A stretch of DNA of 8,472 bases, taken from assembly GCA_903922535.1 (NCBI GenBank), contig CAIXUF010000875.1:1-8472 (forward strand). Reading direction: 5' to 3'. The position numbers were made by a program, and so were the translations under genes. The notes beneath the pieces were generated by a model. The model did not search any database and was not told the origin of the DNA. It was given only the letters and a program-made list of their open reading frames with translations. This document shows, one piece after another, positions 1-5,286 of the stretch. This DNA comes from Candidatus Hydrogenedentota bacterium (GTDB lineage Bacteria > Hydrogenedentota > Hydrogenedentia > Hydrogenedentiales > CAITNO01). Position 1 is the first letter of the stretch, and each line of letters opens with the position of its first letter.

Positions 1-923
1 CCGGCAAGGGCGGCCTGTCGCAGACCAACCTGGAGGACATGCAGCACGCCATCGGCATCCTGAAGTTCATGCAGCGGCCCACCTGCGCCGTGATGAAGCA
101 CTGCAATCCGTCGGGCGTGGCCATCCGCAACGGCGAACAGCCACTGGTGGAGGTGTACATGCGCGCGCGGGACGCGGACGCGCAGGCGGCCTTCGGCAGC
201 GTGGTGGCGTTCAACGCGGAGGTGGACGCCGACACGGCGGAAGAGATCATGCAGACCATCGTCGAGGGCGTGGTCGCCCCGGCGTTCTCCGAGGGCGCGC
301 TGGAGAACTTCCACAACAATGAGAAATTCAAGAAGAACAAGGACATCCGCATCATCAAGACGCCCGATTTCTCGGTGCTGCCCAAGTTCCTGGAAGACGG
401 CGCGAACGCCTATGAAATGAAGGTTTTCGACGACGGCAGCGTTGTCCTTGCCCAGCCCTACCTGTCGCGGGTCAAGTCGGTGGCCGACCTGGTGCCGGCG
501 TACAACGACCATGCGAAGAAGGGCCGCATTGACATCGCGCGCAAGCCCACCGCGCAGGAACTGGACGACCTGCTGTTCGCCTGGTATGTGAACATCCACG
601 TGCGCTCGAACGGCGTGGTCATCGCGCGCAACGGCCAGACACTGGCCGTGGGCACGGGTGAACAGGATCGCGTGGGCGCGGTGCAACAGGCCATCGCCAA
701 GGCCAAGGCAAAGTACAAGGGTGCCGAGAGCCTGGAAGGCTCCGTCATGGCGTCGGACGGGTTCTTCCCATTCCGCGATGCGGTGGATTCGGCCACGGGC
801 GCGGGCGTTTCGGCGCTGGCCCAGCCCGGCGGCAGCATGAACGACTTCGAGGCCATCGAGGCCTGCAACGAGGCGGGCGCCACGATGGTGTTCACGCTGG
901 AGCGCTGCTTCTCGCACCACTAA
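1..923 (+). CDS. purH: AICAR transformylase (PurH family), 5' truncated
   Basis: This is the C-terminal part of phosphoribosylaminoimidazole-carboxamide formyltransferase. The enzyme transfers a formyl group from 10-formyl-THF to AICAR in the penultimate step of IMP synthesis in the cytosol. The frame is open from base 3 with no start in view; the Met at 39 is internal, because the preceding residues (GGLSQTNLED) match the family's LSYNN-type segment. Three family signatures are visible. KHCNPSGVAI at 96-125 carries the catalytic Lys-His pair. RSNGVV at 603-620 has the conserved Asn at 609-611. ASDGFFPFRD lies at 750-779, followed by QPGGS, and the protein ends in the typical His-His. Whether an N-terminal IMP cyclohydrolase (MGS-like) domain is fused, as in classic bifunctional PurH, lies outside the window. 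Sequence between the motifs, such as the lysine-rich NNEKFKKNKD, diverges from E. coli PurH, so a stand-alone transformylase variant is possible. Transcription probably ends at the hairpin at 960-1011. Confidence 0.9.
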   Translation, partial: GKGGLSQTNLEDMQHAIGILKFMQRPTCAVMKHCNPSGVAIRNGEQPLVEVYMRARDADAQAAFGSVVAFNAEVDADTAEEIMQTIVEGVVAPAFSEGALENFHNNEKFKKNKDIRIIKTPDFSVLPKFLEDGANAYEMKVFDDGSVVLAQPYLSRVKSVADLVPAYNDHAKKGRIDIARKPTAQELDDLLFAWYVNIHVRSNGVVIARNGQTLAVGTGEQDRVGAVQQAIAKAKAKYKGAESLEGSVMASDGFFPFRDAVDSATGAGVSALAQPGGSMNDFEAIEACNEAGATMVFTLERCFSHH

Positions 924-925
924 AA

Positions 926-967
926 CGTAGGGTGTGTGGAGTTTTGCGAAGCAAAACGGAACGCACC
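926..967 (+). repeat. REP-like palindrome, left copy
   Basis: This 42-nt element starts three bases after the purH stop. It folds into a two-part hairpin: outer stem GGTGTGT/ACGCACC (931-937 with 961-967), a symmetric internal loop of GGA on both sides, and inner stem GTTTTGC/GCAAAAC closed by GAA. An inverted copy lies at 1107-1148 with 35 of 42 bases identical when reverse-complemented. The differences in the stems preserve pairing. The structure is like a REP element and the inverted doublet is like a REPIN or BIME; the family name is inference. Confidence 0.75.
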
Positions 968-1011
968 GTCCCCGGCGATGTCATAGGTCCGGGGATGGTG
1001 CGTTTTCTTTT
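960..1011 (+). terminator. intrinsic terminator after purH
   Basis: Bases 960-975 (AACGCACCGTCCCCGG) pair with 989-1004 (CCGGGGATGGTGCGTT) as a 16-bp stem with one G-U pair and a 13-nt loop. A T-rich tail TTTTCTTTT runs from 1003 to 1011. This is a strong rho-independent terminator placed 36 nt after the purH stop. Its left arm uses the last eight bases of the left REP-like element, so the terminator hairpin and the REP outer stem cannot form together. Confidence 0.75.
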
Positions 1012-1037
1012 GTCTTGGGACAATTCGCGCGCCCACA

Positions 1038-1068
1038 TCCCCCTAAATCCCCCTTCAAAGGGGGACTT
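1038..1068. repeat. C5/G5 hairpin repeat
   Basis: Two direct copies of TCCCCCT (1038-1044 and 1048-1054) are followed by AGGGGGA (1059-1065), which can pair with either copy. The motif CCCTAAATCCCCC with its G-run partner is familiar as a dispersed intergenic repeat in many bacteria. It lies inside the region bounded by the two REP-like copies. It has no coding potential of its own; the peptides it encodes are low-complexity Pro/Lys/Gly runs. Confidence 0.6.
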
Positions 1069-1106
1069 AAGACAGTCTGTGTCTTGGGCGTTGGTAGCAG
1101 GTTGAT

Positions 1107-1148
1107 GGTGCGCTCCGTGGCGCTCCGCACCACTCCACACACCCTACG
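1107..1148 (-). repeat. REP-like palindrome, right (inverted) copy
   Basis: Read on the minus strand, this is the 42-nt partner of 926-967. The first 17 bases are identical. The inner stem is GTGGTGC/GCGCCAC around GGA, against GTTTTGC/GCAAAAC around GAA on the left. Two T-A pairs have become G-C pairs, and two others have become G-U, so the fold is kept while the sequence changes. It ends 17 nt before the stop of the minus-strand zinc-ribbon gene. Confidence 0.75.
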
Positions 1149-1165
1149 GCTGATTAAGGTGTGAA

Positions 1166-1582
1166 TCACCCGAAGATGCGGCGGAATGCCTGGGGGTCGT
1201 CGAGCAGCGGCAGGTCGATTTCGGAGAACTGCGCGCATTCCTGATCGCTGATGGGGGTGGTAAGGTCCGGCATGGTGTTGAAGACGTTGCCCACCTCGGC
1301 CAGGTGCTCGTTGGTCAAGCCCTGCATGAACCCGCTCAACTCCTGCGCAAAGAGGCCCGCGGCCAGGAAGTGGCTGATGATCTCGGCCAGGTGCCGCTGC
1401 CGATCCTCAATGGAGCCGCCTTCAAGAATGTCGCGCTGAATGGGCACGGCCCGCCCGCGAAAGAGGACCGACCACTGCCCGCACGACTGGCACGCAACCA
1501 CGGCCATGACATCCCCCGGTATCTCAGGCACGGCCATGGTCGAATGATTGCAATGGGGGCAATGAACCTTACTGCTTTTCAT
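1166..1582 (-). CDS. small zinc-ribbon protein, function unknown
   Basis: The predicted product is 138 residues and is not recognised. The N-terminus holds CPHC (residues 8-11) and CQSC (31-34), a Cys4 zinc ribbon with 19 residues between the knuckles. After it comes a short strand-rich piece (GQWSVLFRGRAVPI), an acidic helix (EDRQRHLAEIISHFLAAG), and a C-terminal region with several Asp and Pro residues. There is no signal peptide or membrane segment, so it is probably cytosolic. The ATG at 1582 is chosen because GGAG lies six bases upstream and the protein then begins just before the zinc ribbon. In-frame starts at 1594 and 1648 would add 4 or 22 residues with no obvious domain content. The gene is convergent with purH and divergent from the threonine aldolase gene. 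A nucleic-acid-binding or protein-partner role is possible but unproven. Confidence 0.7.
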   Translation of the reverse strand: MKSSKVHCPHCNHSTMAVPEIPGDVMAVVACQSCGQWSVLFRGRAVPIQRDILEGGSIEDRQRHLAEIISHFLAAGLFAQELSGFMQGLTNEHLAEVGNVFNTMPDLTTPISDQECAQFSEIDLPLLDDPQAFRRIFG

Positions 1583-1647
1583 CGCTTGCTCCATCTCGTG
1601 CGTCAACGTTGCGCACACGCTTAGTTTACCGCCGGAGACACGGCGCA

Positions 1648-1675
1648 ATCAAACCGGCGAACAGTTGACAGTCAA
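1648..1675 (-). promoter_or_regulatory. possible promoter of the zinc-ribbon gene
   Basis: On the minus strand TTGACT (1675-1670) is followed after 16 nt by TTTGAT (1653-1648), 66 nt upstream of the chosen ATG. The -35 box lies in a short palindrome TTGACAGTCAA (1665-1675). On the plus strand the same palindrome offers a perfect TTGACA, but no good -10 follows at 16-18 nt, so I do not call a plus-strand promoter. This is a weak call made from consensus similarity only. Confidence 0.25.
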
Positions 1676-1693
1676 CCGTGGATAGCGGACAGT

Positions 1694-1767
1694 GAAGAGG
1701 CTTCCAGCCTCTTTCTTGCGGACTCTGCGACGCGCGACCCAGGAACGCGGCAGGATACCGCTGCCGC
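1694..1767. repeat. two short hairpins in the divergent intergenic region
   Basis: The 277-nt gap 1583-1859 contains no convincing gene. Two perfect hairpins lie in it. AGAGGCT/AGCCTCT (1696-1702 with 1706-1712, loop TCC) can extend by one A-T and one G-U pair. GCGGCAG/CTGCCGC (1747-1753 with 1761-1767) has a 7-nt loop. Such short GC palindromes look like debris of dispersed repeats. The first is followed by TTCTT, too short a tract to call a terminator. The in-frame extension of the aldolase reading frame through this stretch (from 1692) has no family similarity. Confidence 0.4.
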
Positions 1768-1849
1768 ATTATCCCCGTCTTCTGGCGCATCCGGGGTGGG
1801 TTCCTGTAAACTATGGGGGTGGGGCGGGGCGTTCAGAAGTATCCTCGAC

Positions 1850-1854
1850 GGAGG
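1850..1854 (+). promoter_or_regulatory. ribosome binding site of ltaE
   Basis: GGAGG with a 5-nt spacer precedes the ATG at 1860. It fixes the aldolase start, which in turn coincides with the usual N-terminal (V/I)DLRSDTVT motif of the family. The earlier in-frame ATG at 1692 has no such site. Confidence 0.85.
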
Positions 1855-1859
1855 CACAC

Positions 1860-2888
1860 ATGCAGGAAATCGTAGATCTTCGCAGTGACACGGTCACCAA
1901 GCCGAGTCCGGGCATGCGCCGGGCCATGGCCGAGGCCGAGGTGGGTGATGATGTTTTTGGCGATGACCCCACGGTCCGCCGGCTGCAGGACCATGCCGCC
2001 GCGCTGCTGGGCATGGAGGCGGCGCTGTTTCTGCCCACAGGCACCATGGCCAATCTCGTGGCGTTCCTGTCGCAGACGCGCCCGGGGGACTCGATTATCC
2101 TGAGCGGGTCGGCCCATCCGGTCCATTATGAAAGCGGCAATCTGGCCATGGTGGCCGGGCTGATGGCGCGGACCGTGGCGGACTCCCTGGGCAAAATGAC
2201 CGCCGGCCAGGTGGCCGAACAGATCGTGCAGACCAACGATCCGCACCATTCGCAAACCACGCTGGTCGCCCTGGAAAACACGGCCAACCGCGGCGGCGGC
2301 GCCTATTACGAGTATTACGAGATAGAGTCCATCGCGCAGTTGTGCCGCAACCGCGGCCTGCGGCTGCACTGCGACGGCGCGCGGCTGTTCAACGCGGCCA
2401 CCGCCGCGAACATGGACCCCGAATTCTGCGTGCGCGGCTGTGACACGGTGAGTTTCTGCCTGTCCAAGGGGCTGGGCGCCCCGGCGGGATCGCTGCTCGT
2501 GGGCGCGCGCGACACCATCGCGCGGGCGCTGCGCTTCCGCAAAATGCTCGGCGGCGGCATGCGCCAGTCGGGCGTGCTGGCGGCGGCAGGGCTCTATGCG
2601 CTGGAAAACCACGTGAAGGACATTGAAGAAGACCACCGGCGCGCGCGGGAATTCCGCCGCGCGCTGGAGGACGAGGGCGTGCAGTTTGCCCTGCCGTCGC
2701 CGACGAATATTCTCTATCTTGAAACCAATGACCCCGCAGCGGGCATAAAAGAACTGGCGGCGCGCGGCGTGCTGGCCATGGCCGCGGGCGCGGACCGCAT
2801 CCGCGCGGTGTTTCACCGCGACATCGACGACGCCGGACTAATCCGGGCCGTGGAGGCGTTCAAGGAAGTACTGGCGCCGCGGCGGTAG
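1860..2888 (+). CDS. ltaE: low-specificity L-threonine aldolase
   Basis: This is a 342-residue PLP-dependent fold-type I enzyme of the beta-eliminating lyase/threonine aldolase family (PF01212). It cleaves L-threonine or L-allo-threonine to glycine and acetaldehyde in the cytosol. The N-terminal [17 protein letters not shown] and [12 protein letters not shown] motifs are diagnostic. PTGTMAN (59-65) is the phosphate-binding turn. His86 corresponds to the ring-stacking histidine of E. coli Lta[12 protein letters not shown] (170-180) supplies Asp172 and Arg175, and CLSKGLGAP (200-208) carries the Schiff-base Lys203. Length and motif spacing are normal, so it looks intact. One small oddity is ESGN after the stacking His, where many relatives have EAGG. 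The nagD gene follows after 35 nt, which suggests cotranscription. Stereospecificity cannot be read from sequence. Confidence 0.92.
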   Translation: MQEIVDLRSDTVTKPSPGMRRAMAEAEVGDDVFGDDPTVRRLQDHAAALLGMEAALFLPTGTMANLVAFLSQTRPGDSIILSGSAHPVHYESGNLAMVAGLMARTVADSLGKMTAGQVAEQIVQTNDPHHSQTTLVALENTANRGGGAYYEYYEIESIAQLCRNRGLRLHCDGARLFNAATAANMDPEFCVRGCDTVSFCLSKGLGAPAGSLLVGARDTIARALRFRKMLGGGMRQSGVLAAAGLYALENHVKDIEEDHRRAREFRRALEDEGVQFALPSPTNILYLETNDPAAGIKELAARGVLAMAAGADRIRAVFHRDIDDAGLIRAVEAFKEVLAPRR

Positions 2889-2923
2889 ACGCCGAACAGG
2901 GGGACAACCTGAAAGACAACATC

Positions 2924-3688
2924 ATGAGCGAACCGAAGAACTACCTTATCGACATGGACGGGGTGCTGGTGCGCGGACGCACCGCAATCCCCGGCGCGCA
3001 GGATTTTATTGACCGGCTCCGCACGCGTGGCGCCAAGTTCCTGGTGGTGACCAACAACCCCATCTTCACACCGGCCGACCTGGCGCACCGGTTGCGCATG
3101 ACCAGTCTGGACATCCAGCCGGAGAACATTTTCACGTCGGCCATGGCCACGGCGCAGTTTCTGCACTGGCAGCATCCGCAGGGAACGGCGTTTGTGATCG
3201 GCGAGAGCGGGCTGACCAGCGCGCTCCACGAGATCGGTTACATCATCACCGACCACCATCCGGACTACGTGGTGCTGGGCGAAACCAGCGGCTACAACTT
3301 CGAGAACATCACCAAGGCCGTGCGGCTGGTGGCCGCGGGCGCGCGGTTCATCGCCACCAACCCGGACGCCTCGGGGCCGACGGAGGAGGGCATCGTGCCG
3401 GCCTGCGGCGCGATGGCCGCGCTGATCGAGAAGACCACGAACCGCAAACCGCTGTACATCGGCAAGCCCGCGCCGCTGATGATGCGCAGCGCCATGAACC
3501 ATCTGGGCGTGCATTCGCAGAACACTATCATGGTGGGCGACCGCATGGACACGGACGTGATCGCGGGAATGCAGGCCGGCATGGAGACGGTGCTCGTGCT
3601 CACCGGCGTGACCACCCGCGAGCACATGACGCGCTATCCCTACCAGCCCACGCGGGTGCTCGACTCCGTGGCGGACATCGAGGTCTGA
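2924..3688 (+). CDS. nagD: NagD-like HAD-IIA nucleotide phosphatase
   Basis: This 254-residue protein belongs to the HAD superfamily, subfamily IIA, and aligns through its whole length with E. coli NagD, a ribonucleotide monophosphatase (UMP, GMP and others). Motif I is DMDGV with nucleophile Asp10 and acid/base Asp12. Motif II is VVTNN with Thr43. Motif III is the Lys in IGKPAP (Lys181). Motif IV is GDRMDTD with Mg2+-binding Asp206 and Asp211. Between motifs II and III lies the C2 cap, with the NagD-typical GETSGYN (119-125), ATNPD (144-148) and PACGA (159-163). No signal peptide is present, so it is cytosolic. The ATG start gives the usual short N-terminus before motif I, but no strong Shine-Dalgarno precedes it, which fits translation downstream of ltaE in one mRNA. 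Exact substrates in this organism are unknown; other phosphate monoesters are possible. Confidence 0.9.
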   Translation: MSEPKNYLIDMDGVLVRGRTAIPGAQDFIDRLRTRGAKFLVVTNNPIFTPADLAHRLRMTSLDIQPENIFTSAMATAQFLHWQHPQGTAFVIGESGLTSALHEIGYIITDHHPDYVVLGETSGYNFENITKAVRLVAAGARFIATNPDASGPTEEGIVPACGAMAALIEKTTNRKPLYIGKPAPLMMRSAMNHLGVHSQNTIMVGDRMDTDVIAGMQAGMETVLVLTGVTTREHMTRYPYQPTRVLDSVADIEV

Positions 3689-3696
3689 CCCGTCCC

Positions 3697-3717
3697 GCCG
3701 GGCGTGTCGCGCCCGGC
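3697..3717. repeat. GC-rich hairpin between nagD and the transporter gene
   Basis: GCCGGGCG (3697-3704) and CGCCCGGC (3710-3717) form a perfect 8-bp stem with loop TGTCG, nine bases after the nagD stop. No T-tract follows directly (AAAACTTCC), though a pyrimidine run TTTCCCTTTT begins 14 nt later. It could pause or partly end transcription, or act as an mRNA stability element. A GTG that would lengthen the transporter by 13 residues begins in the stem at 3704, an unlikely place to initiate. Confidence 0.5.
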
Positions 3718-3742
3718 AAAACTTCCTGGAATTTCCCTTTTC

Positions 3743-5113
3743 ATGCAGGCACCCGTCATATCCGGTTATCGCGCCCTTGAACCCGCACCGCGACGCTTCC
3801 TGTTCTTCGTCGCGGTGAACGTGGTGTCGTGGCAGAACATTGTCGGCCCGGCGATGGTGCTTTTTGCGCGCAAGATCGACATGCCCGAGTTTCTCGTCGG
3901 CCTGCTGCTATCGATCATGCCCTTCGCGCAGCTTCTCGTGCTGGTCACCATGCCCATGGTCACGCGGTTCGGGCCGAAACGGCTTATGCTCTGGGCCTGG
4001 TTCTCGCGCAACCTGATCTGCTGCGTCGTGTTCCTCATGCCCTTTGCGCTGCGCGCCGGCGACCGGCGCATTGCTTGGGCGGTGCTGCTCGTCGCCATCC
4101 TCGGATTCTGCATCATGCGCGCCGTGGGTGCCGGCGGATGGCTCCCCTGGCTGCATGAAATCGTCTCCGAGGACCGGCGCTCGGTCTATTTCAGCACCGA
4201 GACCGCCGTGACGCAGGTGATCAACATCGCCGTCATGTTCGTGCAGGCGTGGCTGCTCGCCGGAAGCGACCCCAGCATCGCGCGCTTTCTGATCATCTAC
4301 GCCATCGGCATCGGCATGGGCTTTGTCAGTCTGACCAGCCTGTCGCGCATCCACGGCGGAGCGCCCTTCGCCTTCCGGCCCTCCTTTGCGGACGAGGTGC
4401 GCGGATACGTGGTTGCCTTCTGCGACGGCCACTTTCTGCGGTTCATGCTTGCGGCAACGTTCTGCATTTCCGGCATGTCCTGGTTCGGCTCCGCCGCGGT
4501 GATGTACATACGCGACGCGCTCCGGCTTCACGACAGCATGAACATGGCCATCAGCGCCGTGGCAAGCGTGGGCGTACTGCTGACGATCGCCCCCTGGGGG
4601 CGTTTTGCCGAGCACCGCGGAAGCGGGCTTGCCATGTTCAAGTCGCTCGCGGGGCACGGGCTGGCCGCGCTGCTCATGCTCTTGCTGCCGCTGGACGGGC
4701 CCTGGCGCGCCATTGGCGCGGGCGCGGCGATGACGCTTGCCGCCGTCTTCTGTTCCGCCTTCATGGTCGCGGTGAACCGGTCCATGCTCAACCAGACCCC
4801 CGAGGACAACCGCATCGGCTACACCGCCGCGTGGACCGTGTGCACCTCCATGGCCTACGGCGTCACGCCGCTCCTGGCGGGCGCAATCATAGAGCATTTC
4901 CACCTGCCGGGATTTCGCACCTGTTTTACCATTGCTGCGATTATCTGCTTCACGGGCGCGGTGTTGTGCCTCTATGTGGTGCGCGACGGGGAAAAGGGCC
5001 GACCGACCGTGTTGTCGGTGCTGCATCCGCTGGCGCTGACACGCACATTGGCGCGGATTACGGCGATTACGCTGGGGCTGCATGAGAGCAATAGAGAAGA
5101 CCGGAAGAGTTGA
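3743..5113 (+). CDS. major facilitator superfamily transporter
   Basis: This 456-residue polytopic inner-membrane protein has about twelve hydrophobic segments. Rough positions are 19-41, 50-70, 81-103, 110-130, 155-172, 180-200, 235-255, 272-292, 300-320, 325-345, 372-390 and 400-420, with a central cytoplasmic loop near 205-230. Between helices 2 and 3 lies TRFGPKR, a degenerate form of the MFS motif A loop, and a related basic GRFAEHRGSG lies between helices 8 and 9. That duplicated pattern supports an MFS fold (PF07690-like). The substrate is unknown. The start is uncertain. The ATG at 3743 is preferred because the alternative GTG at 3704 sits in a stable hairpin, but neither has a clear Shine-Dalgarno. 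It lies 54 nt after nagD and may belong to the same transcript. The charged C-terminal tail (HESNREDRKS) should be cytoplasmic. Confidence 0.82.
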   Translation: MQAPVISGYRALEPAPRRFLFFVAVNVVSWQNIVGPAMVLFARKIDMPEFLVGLLLSIMPFAQLLVLVTMPMVTRFGPKRLMLWAWFSRNLICCVVFLMPFALRAGDRRIAWAVLLVAILGFCIMRAVGAGGWLPWLHEIVSEDRRSVYFSTETAVTQVINIAVMFVQAWLLAGSDPSIARFLIIYAIGIGMGFVSLTSLSRIHGGAPFAFRPSFADEVRGYVVAFCDGHFLRFMLAATFCISGMSWFGSAAVMYIRDALRLHDSMNMAISAVASVGVLLTIAPWGRFAEHRGSGLAMFKSLAGHGLAALLMLLLPLDGPWRAIGAGAAMTLAAVFCSAFMVAVNRSMLNQTPEDNRIGYTAAWTVCTSMAYGVTPLLAGAIIEHFHLPGFRTCFTIAAIICFTGAVLCLYVVRDGEKGRPTVLSVLHPLALTRTLARITAITLGLHESNREDRKS

Positions 5114-5144
5114 CAGTTGACAATTAGGAACCAAAGGACAGCAT

Positions 5145-5173
5145 CGTCATTGCGAGCGAAGCGAAGCAATCTC
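5145..5173. repeat. dispersed palindromic intergenic repeat
   Basis: CGTCATTGCGAG followed by CGAAGCGAAGCAATCTC is familiar as a dispersed intergenic repeat of many bacterial genomes. ATTGC (5149-5153) pairs with GCAAT (5166-5170). Inside lies a tiny GC-GAA-GC core, which resembles the closing GAA loop of the REP-like element at 926. Translated, it yields the spurious SLRAKRSN peptide known from over-annotated genomes. It lies 31 nt after the transporter stop. Confidence 0.65.
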
Positions 5174-5200
5174 TTGAATCCAAAGCCCGGATGCGAAGCC

Positions 5201-5247
5201 AAAGCGGGCAAGTCCGCCGCAGGCGGACTGTTTCGCTGCCGCTTTTT
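5201..5247 (+). terminator. terminator-like long hairpin after the transporter gene
   Basis: An outer stem AAAGCGG (5201-5207) pairs with CCGCTTT (5239-5245). It encloses a perfect 8-bp inner hairpin AGTCCGCC/GGCGGACT (5211-5218 with 5222-5229, loop GCA). The outer stem runs directly into TTTTT (5243-5247), giving a plausible plus-strand terminator. On the minus strand the same hairpin would lie about 40 nt beyond the stop of the large surface-protein gene, but no T-tract follows there, so bidirectional use is less certain. Confidence 0.5.
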
Positions 5248-5248
5248 C

Positions 5249-5269
5249 GTCCTTCGTCCTTTGTCCTTT
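5249..5269. repeat. three tandem 7-mers
   Basis: GTCCTTC-GTCCTTT-GTCCTTT forms a short tandem array. Its reverse complement CAAAGGAC also occurs at 5132-5139, so a block of about 139 bp holding the palindromic repeat and the terminator-like hairpin is bracketed by an 8-nt inverted repeat. No coding content is apparent in 5114-5286. Confidence 0.6.
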
Positions 5270-5286
5270 GCTTGTGCGGCACCGCC

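Noticed and set aside
926..1148. A 223-bp MITE with 42-bp terminal inverted repeats
   Set aside because: Each end is itself a palindrome and no target duplication is visible, so an inverted REP doublet explains it better than a transposon with simple inverted ends.
934..1164. Small frames across the purH-zinc-ribbon gap
   Set aside because: They are translations of the REP-like and C5/G5 repeats (SPFKGG-type peptides) and overlap a terminator; none has a ribosome site.
1806..1812. TGTAAACT as an extended -10 promoter for ltaE
   Set aside because: Only a partial match, with no -35 hexamer at 16-18 nt; not enough to call.
1692..1859. N-terminal extension of threonine aldolase from the ATG at 1692
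   Set aside because: The extra 56 residues match nothing in the family, cover two intergenic hairpins, and lack a ribosome site. The ATG at 1860 has GGAGG at the right distance.
1833..2816. 327-codon minus-strand frame opposite ltaE
   Set aside because: The product is low-complexity and His/Arg-rich, while the plus-strand frame carries all catalytic motifs of threonine aldolase.
2813..3625. 270-codon minus-strand frame opposite nagD
   Set aside because: It is an antisense shadow of a gene with all four HAD motifs, and its composition is unlike a real protein.
3908..5134. 408-codon open frame on the minus strand opposite the transporter gene
   Set aside because: Its product is rich in His, Arg, Gly and Ala, with no domain or hydrophobic pattern. 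The plus strand encodes a clear 12-helix protein. It is an antisense shadow typical of GC-rich DNA.
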